From: Streptomyces sp. Je 1-79
GTDB taxonomy: Bacteria; Actinomycetota; Actinomycetes; Streptomycetales; Streptomycetaceae
Assembly (NCBI RefSeq): GCF_025195125.1
Contig: NZ_JAMGSL010000008.1
Span: 63,627-127,626, forward strand
Direction: 5' to 3'
DNA length: 64,000 bases
Shown: piece by piece, positions 40,993-49,700 of the stretch
How positions within the stretch are numbered: position 1 is the first letter of the stretch
Layout: every line of letters begins with the position of its first letter
Program-made: the position numbers and the translations under genes
The notes under the pieces: model-generated
What the model was told of the DNA's origin: nothing
Seen by the model: only the letters and a program-made list of their open reading frames with translations
The model's database searches: none

Positions 40993-41967
40993 TCACCCGC
41001 CGGCGCCGGCCCGCAGGGTCTGCGAGGGCGTCTCCCCGAACCGGGTCCGGTACTGGGCCGCGAACCGCCCGTGATGCGCGAAGCCCCAGCGCCAGGCCAC
41101 CTCGCTCACGCTCAGCTCCCCCGGCCCCGCGCCCCGCAGCTCCTCACGGACCCGTTCGAGCCGGACCTCACGGACGTACGCCATCGGTGACATGCCCACG
41201 TACTCCCGGAACGACTCCTGGAGCCGGCGCACGCCCACCCGGGCGAGGACCGCGAGTTCGGTCGTGGTGTGGGGGTGTTCGGGGCGGGCCCGTACGGCGT
41301 CCATCGCCCGCTTGACGGGCCCGGGCCTGAGCCGTTCGCCCGGGTGGGCGAGCTCGTCCCGCCAGGGGTGCTCGGCCGCCAGCAGAAGCCCGTTGAGCAG
41401 CGCCTCCTGGAGGGGCACGGCGACCAGCTCGTGGTGGGCCAGGCTGTCCCCGGCGAGCGCCTCGCGCGCCACCTGCCGGGCGAAGCGCACCCAGCTCAGA
41501 CCGGGGCCGCGGGTGGTGTCCAGGTGCGGCGCGAGCGCGAGGTGCCCGCGTGGCGGGCGCCCGAGGAGCCGCTCCAGACGCTCGCGCAGAGCGGCCGCGT
41601 CGATCTTGACGGAGAGGGTGCGGCAGTCCCCGCTCCAGCGCTCCAGGACGGTGTCGCCCGAGGGGTCGAGCACCACCGCCCCGGTCGCCGTCGCCACCAC
41701 CGGGGCGCTGTCGCCCTGGCGCAGCTCCATCGTTCCGGCGAGCGGGGCGTTGACATGGAAGGCCCCGAGCTCGCCGAAGCGCATGCGGACGTCCGCCCCG
41801 CAGGACAGGTCGCCGATGACCAGCGGCCCGAGTGCGAAGGTGTCGAACTCGGCGGCGAAGGGACGTCTCTGCCGCTCGATGACGTCCATGAAGTTGGCGT
41901 AGTACCGCGCGTCGATCTCCTGGCGCGCCTGGTCCACGTCCTGCGTACGAAAAGTGCTCCGACCCAC
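40993..41967 (-). CDS. AraC-family transcriptional regulator
   Basis: This 324-residue regulator has an N-terminal effector-binding half of the AraC_binding_2 type (FAAEFDTFALGPLVIGDLSC, GAFHVNAPLAGTMELRQG) and a C-terminal pair of helix-turn-helices (TTELAVLARVGVRRLQESFRE, then MSPMAYVREVRLERVREEL and VSEVAWRWGFAHHGRFAAQY with the RTRFGETPSQ end). It starts at a GTG with no ribosome site, so a leaderless transcript is possible. It lies beside udh but on the opposite strand and separated by a terminator, so regulation of udh is possible but not shown. A GAGCGGA-N10-TCCGCTC dyad lies directly upstream of its start. Confidence 0.9.
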   Translation of the reverse strand: MGRSTFRTQDVDQARQEIDARYYANFMDVIERQRRPFAAEFDTFALGPLVIGDLSCGADVRMRFGELGAFHVNAPLAGTMELRQGDSAPVVATATGAVVLDPSGDTVLERWSGDCRTLSVKIDAAALRERLERLLGRPPRGHLALAPHLDTTRGPGLSWVRFARQVAREALAGDSLAHHELVAVPLQEALLNGLLLAAEHPWRDELAHPGERLRPGPVKRAMDAVRARPEHPHTTTELAVLARVGVRRLQESFREYVGMSPMAYVREVRLERVREELRGAGPGELSVSEVAWRWGFAHHGRFAAQYRTRFGETPSQTLRAGAGG

Positions 41968-41991
41968 GAGCGGAAAGAATACGATCCGCTC
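41968..41991. promoter_or_regulatory. Inverted repeat upstream of the AraC gene
   Basis: Perfect 7-bp arms GAGCGGA-N10-TCCGCTC in the short gap upstream of the AraC start, overlapping the likely promoter of that gene. A candidate operator for autoregulation. Confidence 0.6.
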
Positions 41992-42037
41992 GAATATTCA
42001 TATGACGGACCTGCCCGGGACCGGCAGGATGCCCGTC

Positions 42038-42268
42038 ATGCCACACCCTCATGGATTCAGCTACGAACAGCGCGCCGACGGCACCGTCGTCCTCACCCAC
42101 CGGGGGCGCGCCGCCGGCACCCTGCGCGGGGGCCGAGCGGAGAAGTTCCTGGCGGAGGTGGGGTCGGGGGACGCCCAGATGGTCATGGCGCGCTGGACGG
42201 GCGCGTACAGGTTCGGCAACGAGCGGACGGCCCGGAGCCACCCCCGTAACCAGAGTGGCCGAAGGTAG
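42038..42268 (+). CDS. Small conserved hypothetical protein
   Basis: This 76-residue cytoplasmic protein has the pattern of a small streptomycete family: MPHPHGFSYEQRADGTVVLT, a TLRGGRAEKFLAEVGSGDAQ helix and a highly charged end (MARWTGAYRFGNERTARSHP then RNQSGRR). The conserved FGNERTARSHPRN tail suggests nucleic-acid binding but there is no known domain. The ATG at 42038 was chosen because the homologous part begins there; ATG at 42002, or the start at 41954, would add residues from the promoter region. The function is unknown. Confidence 0.65.
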   Translation: MPHPHGFSYEQRADGTVVLTHRGRAAGTLRGGRAEKFLAEVGSGDAQMVMARWTGAYRFGNERTARSHPRNQSGRR

Positions 42269-42313
42269 GCAAGGTAAGGGAACGGCAAAGCGGTCTCGCT
42301 CGTTACGCTTGGC

Positions 42314-43543
42314 ATGACCGCTATGACCCCCGGCTCGAACATCCCGCTCTCCGCCGCGCGCGTGGCGGTGGACGTCGCCGCTCCGGTACGGCTCGACGTC
42401 TCGGGCCTCCTGCTCAGCGCCAGTGGCAAGGTGCGCTCGGACGACGACTTCATCTTCTACAACCAGCCGACCGGCCCCGGTGTGACCTACCGCTCCGGCG
42501 GCGGCTCGGCCCCTGACGCGATCGTCGTGGACACCGGCGCGGTGCCGCCGGGCATCGAGAAGATCGTCGTCACCGCCAGCCCCGACGCCGCGGGCCAGAC
42601 CTTCCAGGGCGTCGAGCCCACGGCGACGATCCGCAACGCGGACGACGGCAGCGTCCTCGCCACCTTCACCCCGCCGCAGCTCGGTACGGAGACGGCGCTG
42701 GTGGTCGTGGAGATCTACCTCCGCAACGGCGCCTGGAAGGCGCGCGCGGTGGGCCAGGGGTACGCCGACGGGCTGGCGGGCATCGCCACCGACTTCGGCG
42801 TCTCCGTGGACGAGGAGCCCGCGGCCGCCGCTCCTCCCGCGCCCGTCGCCACCCCCGCCCCCTCGGCGCCGGTCGCGCCGCCCGTGGCCGCGCCCGCGGA
42901 CCCGCGGATCGCCGCCCCGACGCCTCCCCCGCCGGCCGCCGCCCCGGCCGCACCGGTCTCCACCGGCAAGATCAACCTGGACAAGGGCCGGGTCAACCTC
43001 CAGAAGAACCAGACCGTGTCCCTGGTCAAGGGCGGCCGTCCGCTGCTCTCCCAGGTCAAGATGGGGCTCGGCTGGGAGCCCGCGTACCGCGGCAAGGACA
43101 TCGACCTCGACGCCTCCGTCATCGCGTACGGCCCCCAGCGCAACCACCTGGACAGCTGCTACTTCGGCAAGCTCTCGATCCTGAACGGCTCCGTCAAGCA
43201 CTCGGGTGACAACCTGACCGGCGAGGGCGCGGGCGACGACGAGGTCATCGTCGTGGACCTCGGCCGGCTCCCCGCCGACGCGACGGGCCTGGTCTTCACG
43301 GTCAACTCCTTCACCGGCCAGAAGTTCACCGAGGTCGCCAAGGCCTACTGCCGGCTGATGGACGCGGCGACGGGCGAGGAGCTGGTCCGCTTCGACCTGA
43401 CCTCGGCCGAGCCGCAGACCGGCGTGATGATGGCCAAGCTCATCAAGCAGTTCTCCGGCGAGTGGGAGATGACGGCGTTGGGCGAGTTCGTGAAGTCGCG
43501 GACGGTCCGGGGCATGGTGAAGCCCGCCGCACAGGCGCTCTGA
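42314..43543 (+). CDS. Two-domain TerD-family (tellurium resistance) protein
   Basis: This 409-residue protein has two TerD/TerE-like domains joined by a long Ala/Pro linker (about residues 168-212, with PAPVATPAPSAPVAPPVAAP). The second copy is the more complete: INLDKGRVNLQKNQTVSLVK, VKMGLGWEPAYRGKDIDLDA, SCYFGKLSILNGSVKHSGDN and LTGEGAGDDEVIVVDLGRLP, with the Ca-binding aspartates in GDDEVI and DLDAS. TerD proteins relate to tellurite, colicin and phage stress and bind calcium. No other ter gene is adjacent here. No good ribosome site precedes the ATG, so it may be leaderless. A very strong terminator follows. Confidence 0.88.
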   Translation: MTAMTPGSNIPLSAARVAVDVAAPVRLDVSGLLLSASGKVRSDDDFIFYNQPTGPGVTYRSGGGSAPDAIVVDTGAVPPGIEKIVVTASPDAAGQTFQGVEPTATIRNADDGSVLATFTPPQLGTETALVVVEIYLRNGAWKARAVGQGYADGLAGIATDFGVSVDEEPAAAAPPAPVATPAPSAPVAPPVAAPADPRIAAPTPPPPAAAPAAPVSTGKINLDKGRVNLQKNQTVSLVKGGRPLLSQVKMGLGWEPAYRGKDIDLDASVIAYGPQRNHLDSCYFGKLSILNGSVKHSGDNLTGEGAGDDEVIVVDLGRLPADATGLVFTVNSFTGQKFTEVAKAYCRLMDAATGEELVRFDLTSAEPQTGVMMAKLIKQFSGEWEMTALGEFVKSRTVRGMVKPAAQAL

Positions 43544-43551
43544 CGGCTGCG

Positions 43552-43598
43552 ACGACGAGGGGCCCCGCCGGTCGGTGACCGGCGGGGCCCCTCGTCGT
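43552..43598. terminator. Strong bidirectional terminator
   Basis: 22-bp perfect stem (starting ACGACGAGGGGCCCC) with a 3-base loop, between the TerD gene and the convergent PhoX-like gene. Confidence 0.92.
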
Positions 43599-43611
43599 AC
43601 GGGTACGGACG

Positions 43612-45057
43612 TCAGCGGCGGGGCTGGCGGCGCCACGGGCCGGTGACGGCCACCATGATGCCCGGGTCCTGGATGTTGGCGAAGAGGGTGTCGCCGTCGG
43701 GCGAGAAGACGACGCCGGTGAACTCGCTGTCGTTCAGGTCGTTGCGGGCGATGGGATACGTGCGGCCGCGCTCGGTGGCCCCGAAGAGGTGCTGGACGCC
43801 CTCGCCGTCCTCGGCGATGACGAGACCGCCGTAGGGGGAGACGGTGATGTTGTCCGGGCCGTCGTAGGCGCCGTCCTCGTCCGGGTCGGCGTTGACGCCC
43901 AGGAGGACCTGGAGGGTCAGGGTGCGGCGCCTGGGGTCGTAGAACCAGACCTGGCCGTCGTGCGCGGCGCCGGGGCTCTCGTCACGGGCGTAGGAGGAGA
44001 CGATGTACGCGCCGCCGTCGGCCCACCACATGCCCTCCAGCTTGCGGGCGCGGGTGACCTCGTCGGGGCCGAACTGCTCGCGGACCTCGACCTCGCGGCC
44101 GTCGCGGTCGGGCACGTCCAGCCAGTCCACGCCGTAGACCGTGCCGATCCGGGTGGCCCGGGAGAGGTCGTCGACGAAGCGGCCGCCGGAGTCGATGCAG
44201 CGGGGCGCCTGGAGCACGCCGGCGTCGTCGGCGAGGGTGCGGAGCCTGCCGCGGCCGTGCTCGAAGCCCCTCGGCGGCACCCAGCGGAAGAAGAGGCCGT
44301 TGGGCTCGGAGGCGTCCTCGGTGAGGTAGGCGTGACCGCGCCTGGGGTCGATGACGACCGCCTCGTGGTCGTAGCGGCCGAACGCCTTGATCGGCTTGGG
44401 GTCGCGGTTGGCGCGGCGGTCGCGCGGGTCGACCTCGAAGACGTAGCCGTGGTCCCTGGTCATGCCGTTCTCGCCGGCGCGGTCGGAGTTCTCCTCGCAG
44501 GTGAGCCACGTGCCCCAGGAGGTGCGGCCACCGGCGCAGTTGGTGGAGGTGCCGGCGATGCCGACCCACTCGGCGACGGTGCCGTCGCGGTGCACCTCGA
44601 CGACCGTGCAGCCACCGGACGCGGCGGGGTCGTAGACGAGGCCCTCGGTGAGCGGGACCGGGTGCTTCCAGCCGGAGCGGACGCCCTTGAGCTCGTGGTT
44701 GTTGACCAGGAGCGTGGTGCCGCGGGGGCCGGCGAAGGTGGCGGTGCCGTCGTGCTTCTGCGGGGTGAACTCGCCGGACTCCAGCCTGGTGACCCCGCTG
44801 TGGGTGATGACGCGGTACGTGAACCCGGCGGGGAGGGCGAGCACGCCGGCGGGGTCCTCGACGAGGGGGCCGTAGCCGAGCCGGTGCCGGTCGCCCGCCT
44901 CCGCCCGCTCCTCGGCCAGGTCGTCCCGGTCCTCCCGGTCGTCGGCGGTGGCGAGCGCCTCGGGTGCGGTGGCGAGCGCGGCGACCGTGCCGGTCAGGAC
45001 GAGGCCCGCGCCGGCGGCGGTGGACTGCTTGGCGAACTCTCTGCGGTTGAGGGGCAT
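43612..45057 (-). CDS. PhoX-like Tat-exported phosphatase (DUF839)
   Basis: This 481-residue protein starts with a twin-arginine leader (MPLNRREFAKQSTAAGAGLV, NRREF fitting the RRxF/L rule) and then a beta-propeller-type DUF839/PhoX domain: YRVITHSGVTRLESGEFTPQ, LLVNNHELKG, GGRTSWGTWLTCEEN, YDHEAVVIDP, GLFFRWVPP and DNITVSPYGGLVIAEDGEG. PhoX enzymes are Ca/Fe-dependent alkaline phosphatases exported folded. This one is shorter than the 650-700 residue classical PhoX, so it may be a related phosphatase or esterase. The ATG at 45057 has GGGAG upstream. PHO boxes lie 50-93 bases before the start, so induction by phosphate starvation through PhoP is likely. A secreted nuclease gene follows 2 kb away. 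Confidence 0.85.
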   Translation of the reverse strand: MPLNRREFAKQSTAAGAGLVLTGTVAALATAPEALATADDREDRDDLAEERAEAGDRHRLGYGPLVEDPAGVLALPAGFTYRVITHSGVTRLESGEFTPQKHDGTATFAGPRGTTLLVNNHELKGVRSGWKHPVPLTEGLVYDPAASGGCTVVEVHRDGTVAEWVGIAGTSTNCAGGRTSWGTWLTCEENSDRAGENGMTRDHGYVFEVDPRDRRANRDPKPIKAFGRYDHEAVVIDPRRGHAYLTEDASEPNGLFFRWVPPRGFEHGRGRLRTLADDAGVLQAPRCIDSGGRFVDDLSRATRIGTVYGVDWLDVPDRDGREVEVREQFGPDEVTRARKLEGMWWADGGAYIVSSYARDESPGAAHDGQVWFYDPRRRTLTLQVLLGVNADPDEDGAYDGPDNITVSPYGGLVIAEDGEGVQHLFGATERGRTYPIARNDLNDSEFTGVVFSPDGDTLFANIQDPGIMVAVTGPWRRQPRR

Positions 45058-45106
45058 GGCGTGGTCGTCTCCCTGTCGTCGCCCGGTGTCGGGACACGGT
45101 CCCGCC

Positions 45107-45150
45107 CACGTGCGAACGCGAGTTGAACGGAGGAACGCCCTGCCATGAAC
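45107..45150 (-). promoter_or_regulatory. PHO box array (PhoP direct repeat units)
   Basis: On the minus strand there are four consecutive 11-bp units: GTTCATGGCAG, GGCGTTCCTCC, GTTCAACTCGC, GTTCGCACGTG. Three begin with GTTC, matching the GTTCACC-like 11-nt direct repeats that Streptomyces PhoP binds. The array lies 50-93 bases upstream of the PhoX-like start, consistent with activation by PhoP under phosphate limitation. Confidence 0.78.
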
Positions 45151-45238
45151 CTGCACCCGCTCGGCGCGCCACGGGCCCAGCGGGGGCAGCGGGAGACTGC
45201 GGCCGGGGGTCCGGAGACCCCCGCACCGCGTCGCGCGG

Positions 45239-45327
45239 TCACCCCCCGGCGCGCGAGGGCGACCCGGCGGCCGAGGGCTCCTTCAACGGCCTCACCCCGA
45301 AGCCGAAGCTCACCCCCCGGCGCGCGA
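45239..45327. repeat. 18-bp direct repeat flanking a nuclease-gene fragment
   Basis: TCACCCCCCGGCGCGCGA occurs at 45239-45256 and again at 45310-45327, where it is the 3' end of the next minus-strand gene. Between them, 45257-45309 reads in one plus frame EGDPAAEGSFNGLTPKPK (its Glu codon uses the last two repeat bases), matching EGDPAAAGSVNGLTLKPT in the secreted nuclease gene at 46974. The segment therefore looks like a copied piece of that gene inserted beside a duplicated gene tail. No complete gene is present between the two PHO-linked genes. Confidence 0.75.
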
Positions 45328-46761
45328 CCTCGCCTTGAACGCCGCCTTGCGGGCCTCCTTGGCCGAGGCCTTGTCGGGGTGCAGCCGGCCCATGGCCTCC
45401 AGGACCTCCGCCGTCGCCGGGTGCTCCACCCGCCAGGCCGCCTCGAAGAAGCCGCTGTGCCGTCCCGTCAGGCCCTCGATCAGCTCCCGGAGCTCGTCCA
45501 GGTCGCCGCGCGCGTCCAGCTGCGCGGCGATCGTGTCGATCGCCAGCCAGAAGATCATCGACTCCGAGGGCGCGGGCACGTCCGCCGCGCCGTGCTCCGC
45601 CAGCCAGACCCGGGCGAGCCCGCCCAGTTGGGGGTCGTCGAGCACCTCCCGTACCGCGGGTTCCGCCTCCGCGCCCACGAGCGAGAGCGCCTGCTGGCAG
45701 TGGAGCCGGCGCAGCGGGGAGCCCTCGTCGGCGCCCCGCGCCGCGCCGAGCAGCTCCCGCGCGGCGCCCACCGCGTCCCGCCCGGCCAGCCAGACCACGG
45801 TCTCGGCGCGCGCCGCCGTCTCGGGGTAGATCGCGAGCCCGTCGAGGAGCACGTCGGCGCCCTTGCCGGCCAGGTCGCCGACGGCCGGCGCGTCCACGCC
45901 CGCCTCCTGCATCCGGGCGCGTACGCCGTAGAGCCCGAGCGGCGTCAGCCGGACCATGCCGTACCGGGTGACGTCCTCCTCGTCGACCTCGTCGATCTGC
46001 GGGGAGGGCTCCTCGCCCTCCTCGACCATCAGCGCCTCGTCGACGGGCTGGTACTCGACCAGCCCGATGGGTTCGAGCAGCCGGAACTGGTCGTCGAGGC
46101 GCATCATCGCCTCCGAGACCTGCTCCAGCACGTCGTCGGTCGGCTCACCCATGTCGTCCGGGACGATCATCGAGGCGGCGAGCGCCGGCAGCGGTACGGG
46201 GCCCTCGCCCGGTCCGCCCTCGCCGACCGTGAGCAGGTACAGGTTGCCGAGCACGCCCTCCAGGAACTCGGCCTCCTCCTCCGGGTTCCAGTCGAGGAGC
46301 TCGAAGTCGATCTCGCCGTCCTCGCCGATGACGTCCGCCAGGTCGTCCAGGACGGGCGCGGTGGCGTCGGCTAGAACGACGTCCAGGCCGTCGAGCCAGA
46401 TGCCGAGGACGTCGAGCGGGGCACCGCCGGTGAGGAGCGCGAGGTTCTCGCCCGCGGTCACCGCGCCCGGGGTGTCGTCGTCGCCGTCCTCGACCTCGAC
46501 GAGCCCGGTGTCGACCGCGAGGCGCCAGGCCTCGCTCGCGTACGCCTCGCCGTCCTCGTCCCCTGTGAGCCCCAACACATCGGCCGCGTCCGGAAGTTGC
46601 TCCTCGACGAGCTCGCCGCCCGCGCCGACCCGGGTCTCGGGGCCGGCCCAGCGGGCGAGCCGGGCGGCCCGGGCCAGAAGGGGCGTGGCCAGGGCATCCC
46701 TCGCCAGCTCCGCGTCCGAGTGCAGCTGAACGGGGGGCAGGGTGGGGCGGTCCGGTGCCAT
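45310..46761 (-). CDS. Conserved hypothetical cytoplasmic protein, acidic, repeat-like
   Basis: This 483-residue protein is strongly acidic and helix-rich, with no signal peptide or membrane helix. It has runs such as LLTVGEGGPGEGPVPLPALA, DEEDVTRYGMVRLTPLGLYG and later HEAT-like pairs (PLRRLHCQQALSLVGAEAEP, GGLARVWLAEHGA). A basic C-terminal tail (KASAKEARKAAFKARSRAGG) may bind nucleic acid. It looks like a protein common in streptomycetes, but no function is known to me. It lies between the phosphatase and the nuclease genes and diverges from the latter by about 210 bases. The last codons are duplicated 71 bp downstream of its stop. Confidence 0.75.
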   Translation of the reverse strand: MAPDRPTLPPVQLHSDAELARDALATPLLARAARLARWAGPETRVGAGGELVEEQLPDAADVLGLTGDEDGEAYASEAWRLAVDTGLVEVEDGDDDTPGAVTAGENLALLTGGAPLDVLGIWLDGLDVVLADATAPVLDDLADVIGEDGEIDFELLDWNPEEEAEFLEGVLGNLYLLTVGEGGPGEGPVPLPALAASMIVPDDMGEPTDDVLEQVSEAMMRLDDQFRLLEPIGLVEYQPVDEALMVEEGEEPSPQIDEVDEEDVTRYGMVRLTPLGLYGVRARMQEAGVDAPAVGDLAGKGADVLLDGLAIYPETAARAETVVWLAGRDAVGAARELLGAARGADEGSPLRRLHCQQALSLVGAEAEPAVREVLDDPQLGGLARVWLAEHGAADVPAPSESMIFWLAIDTIAAQLDARGDLDELRELIEGLTGRHSGFFEAAWRVEHPATAEVLEAMGRLHPDKASAKEARKAAFKARSRAGG

Positions 46762-46973
46762 CTGGGGTCTTCTCCTCGAAGGGCGTGCGAGCCTGGTGGC
46801 CGTGCGGTCGGCGAACGGACTTCAGCGTAGACGCATTTCGCGAACGGCCCGCCGGTTCACCGGGCTGTCAGCCTTCGTACACCCGTCGACCCTTGACAAG
46901 TCCACCGCCCAGCCAAGAGATTGACGCGCGTAGATCCATCGACCGTTCATCCAAGCGTCTCCGGAGTTCCCTG

Positions 46974-48821
46974 ATGCCTTCCTCCATACCGAGATCCGCG
47001 GCCGTGGCCGCCGTCGTGTCGGCCGCCCTCGCGGCCGGTCTCCTCGCGGGCTCGACCGCCTCGGCGAACACCTCGGCGGAGACCGCCGCCGGTGTCCGTA
47101 TCCACGACATCCAGGGCACCACCCGCGTCTCGCCGCTCGTCGGCACCCAGGTCACCGGCGTCACGGGCATCGTGACCGGCGTCCGGACCTACGGCTCGCG
47201 CGGCTTCTGGATCCAGGACCCGCAGGCCGACGCCGACCCGGCCACCAGCGAGGGCCTGTTCGTCTTCACGAGCTCCGTGCCCACCGTCGCCGTCGGTGAC
47301 GCCGTCAGCATCGACGGCACGGTCGGCGAGTACGTCCCCGGCGGTCTGACCTCCGGCAACCAGTCGGTGACGCAGCTCTCCAAGCCCACCGTCACCGTGG
47401 TCTCCTCCGGCAACCCGGTCCCGGCGCCGGTGACCATCTCGGCCTGGTCCGTCCCCGACGCGTACGCCCCCGAGGGCGACCCGGCGGCCGCGGGCTCCGT
47501 CAACGGCCTCACCCTGAAGCCGACGCGGTACGCCCTGGACTACTACGAGTCGCTGGAGGGCACCAACGTCCGCGTCGGCACGTCGCGGGTGGTGGGCGCC
47601 ACCGACCCGTACGCCGAGCTGTGGGTGACGGTGAAGCCCTGGGAGAACCGCAACTGGCGCGGCGGCACGGTCTACGGCTCGTACACCGCGCAGAACACCG
47701 GCCGGCTCCAGATCCAGTCGCTGACCCCGATCGCCCAGCAGCCCTTCCCGACGGCGAACGTCGGCGACGTGCTCTCCGGCACGACGGAGGGCCCGCTGGA
47801 CTTCAACCAGTTCGGCGGCTACACGCTGACGGCGCGCACCCTGGGCACGGTCGTCGACCGCGGCCTGGAGCGCGAGGTCACGGACCGGCAGCACAGGAAC
47901 GAGCTGGCGGTCGCGACGTACAACGTCGAGAACCTCGACCCGTCCGACCCGCAGGAGAAGTTCGACGCGCTGGCCGCGGCCGTGGTGAAGAACCTGGCCT
48001 CGCCCGACATCCTGGCCCTGGAGGAGATCCAGGACAACAACGGCGCCAAGAACGACGGCACGGTCGCCGCCGACCAGACGCTGAAGAAGTTCACCGACGC
48101 CATCGTGGCGGCGGGCGGACCGGCCTACGAGTGGCGCTCGATCGACCCGGAGAACAACAAGGACGGCGGCGAGCCGGGCGGCAACATCCGTCAGGCCTTC
48201 CTCTTCAACCCGGAGCGGGTCGCGTTCACCGACCGCGCGGGCGGCGACGCGGCCACCGCGACGGACGTGGTGCGCGGCGCGGGCGGCCGTCCGGAGCTGA
48301 CCCTCTCCCCCGGCCGGATCGACCCGGCGAACACGGCGTGGGAGAGCAGCCGCAAGCCGCTGGCGGGCGAGTTCACCTTCCGCGGCCGTACGGTCTTCGT
48401 GGTCGCCAACCACTTCGGCTCCAAGGGCGGCGACGAGTCGCTGACCTCGCACCATCAGCCGCCGGTCCGCTCCTCCGAGGCGAAGCGCCTGCTCCAGGCG
48501 CAGTCCGTCAACGCCTTCGTCAAGGACGTCCTCTCGATCCGCAAGGACGCGGACGTCCTGGTCCTCGGTGACATCAACGACTTCGAGTTCTCCGGGACGA
48601 CGAAGGCGCTGACCGACGGCGGCGCGCTCTACCCGGCGGTGAAGTCCCTGCCGCGCAGCGAGCGCTACTCGTACGTCTACCAGGGCAACAGCCAGGTCCT
48701 CGACCAGATCCTGACCAGCCCCGGCATCGGCCGCTTCGAGTACGACAGCGTCCACATCAACGCGGAGTTCGCGGACCAGGACAGCGACCACGACCCGCAG
48801 GTGCTGCGCTTCCGCCCGTAA
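46974..48821 (+). CDS. Secreted endonuclease/exonuclease/phosphatase-family nuclease
   Basis: This 615-residue extracellular nuclease has a signal peptide (AAVAAVVSAALAAGLLAGST), then an OB-fold-like segment (RIHDIQGTTRVSPLVGTQVT, GVTGIVTGVR, SRGFWIQDPQADADPATSEG) as in ExeM/NucH-type nucleases. The catalytic EEP domain follows, with motifs ELAVATYNVENLD, DILALEEIQDNNG, VFVVANHFGSKG, VLVLGDINDFE and a final SDHDPQVLRF. It probably degrades extracellular DNA. ATG 46974 follows GGAG. The upstream gap holds a consensus PHO-type unit GTTCACCGGGC (46855-46865) and a TTGACA -35-like box near 46893, in line with phosphate-starvation induction together with the PhoX-like gene. Confidence 0.88.
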   Translation: MPSSIPRSAAVAAVVSAALAAGLLAGSTASANTSAETAAGVRIHDIQGTTRVSPLVGTQVTGVTGIVTGVRTYGSRGFWIQDPQADADPATSEGLFVFTSSVPTVAVGDAVSIDGTVGEYVPGGLTSGNQSVTQLSKPTVTVVSSGNPVPAPVTISAWSVPDAYAPEGDPAAAGSVNGLTLKPTRYALDYYESLEGTNVRVGTSRVVGATDPYAELWVTVKPWENRNWRGGTVYGSYTAQNTGRLQIQSLTPIAQQPFPTANVGDVLSGTTEGPLDFNQFGGYTLTARTLGTVVDRGLEREVTDRQHRNELAVATYNVENLDPSDPQEKFDALAAAVVKNLASPDILALEEIQDNNGAKNDGTVAADQTLKKFTDAIVAAGGPAYEWRSIDPENNKDGGEPGGNIRQAFLFNPERVAFTDRAGGDAATATDVVRGAGGRPELTLSPGRIDPANTAWESSRKPLAGEFTFRGRTVFVVANHFGSKGGDESLTSHHQPPVRSSEAKRLLQAQSVNAFVKDVLSIRKDADVLVLGDINDFEFSGTTKALTDGGALYPAVKSLPRSERYSYVYQGNSQVLDQILTSPGIGRFEYDSVHINAEFADQDSDHDPQVLRFRP

Positions 48822-48848
48822 CCGCGTCGGGGGGCGCGGGTGCGCCGG

Positions 48849-49559
48849 TCACACGCCCGGGCGCAGGCTCAGCGCGGGCGTGTACCGGTGCAACCGGCTG
48901 CGCAGGAGCCCCGGGTGGTGGCGTACGGCCGCCCAGGGGCCCTCGGCGGCGCCTTCGGCGGTCAGCCACTCCTCGTGGGCCCGCTCGGACTCCCACTCGG
49001 CGTAGTTGAGGACCCGGGAGCCGTCCGCGGAGAGGTGGAAGTGCGCCGCGATCCCGCCTCGCGCCGGGCGGGTCCCGGCGTCCGCCGCCAGGGCGGCGCG
49101 GACGGCCTCCACCCAGGCCTTCAGCCGCTCCGGGCCGGGTCCGGCGAAGTCGACCTCGACGAGGGCGACGCAGCCGGGCACCGCGCCCGCGCTCTCCTCG
49201 CTCAGCACGAACGAGCGGAACGGGACGTACCGGTGCGAGGCCACGCGCTCGATGCCGGGGACGGCCCGGTCGATCTCGGCGTCCCGGTCGGCGCGAACCG
49301 TGCGGACGACGTCCTCGTACGCCCGCTCGTCCGTCCACTGGGCCAGGTGGAGCAGCGTGTCGCCGTCCGTCCCGAGGGCGACGGAGTACGCGAGCAGCCC
49401 CACGTGCGGCCAGTCGTGGCTCAGCCACGTCCGTTCGACGGCCTCGGCGGCCGCCCGCTGCCGCTCCGGGGTCGCGACCCGCCAGGTGTGGGCCGTCACG
49501 AAGGCGACACCGCACTGCGCGAAGTCGGGACGGGCATGCGCCTGGACGACGGTCTTCAT
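48849..49559 (-). CDS. Antibiotic-biosynthesis-monooxygenase-like (ABM) two-domain protein
   Basis: This 236-residue protein repeats a ferredoxin-like alpha/beta domain twice, as in the antibiotic biosynthesis monooxygenase (ABM) superfamily: domain one around FVTAHTWRVATPERQRAAAE to GDTLLHLAQWTDERAYED, domain two around GCVALVEVDFAGPGPERLKA to LNYAEWESERAHEEWL. Small ABM proteins oxidise quinones or degrade haem-like substrates without cofactors. No polyketide genes are nearby, so its substrate is unknown. The ATG has GGAGG six bases upstream. It converges with the nuclease gene, 27 bases away. Confidence 0.82.
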   Translation of the reverse strand: MKTVVQAHARPDFAQCGVAFVTAHTWRVATPERQRAAAEAVERTWLSHDWPHVGLLAYSVALGTDGDTLLHLAQWTDERAYEDVVRTVRADRDAEIDRAVPGIERVASHRYVPFRSFVLSEESAGAVPGCVALVEVDFAGPGPERLKAWVEAVRAALAADAGTRPARGGIAAHFHLSADGSRVLNYAEWESERAHEEWLTAEGAAEGPWAAVRHHPGLLRSRLHRYTPALSLRPGV

Positions 49560-49700
49560 CCTGGACCTCCTGTTCGTTCGGAGGATCCAAGCCTCTGACC
49601 TCGACCACGCTTGAGGTCAAGCCGTACACCCGTGCGACGCCCGGCCCCGGCCTTCGTCCCGCCGACCGCACCGCACCGCGGATCGCCGGGCCCCGGCGGC

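Noticed and set aside
45145-46374. 409-codon plus-strand frame after the phosphatase gene
   Set aside because: It is antisense to the acidic conserved protein 45310-46761, which has far better coding character; only the short nuclease-like fragment was kept as a separate observation.
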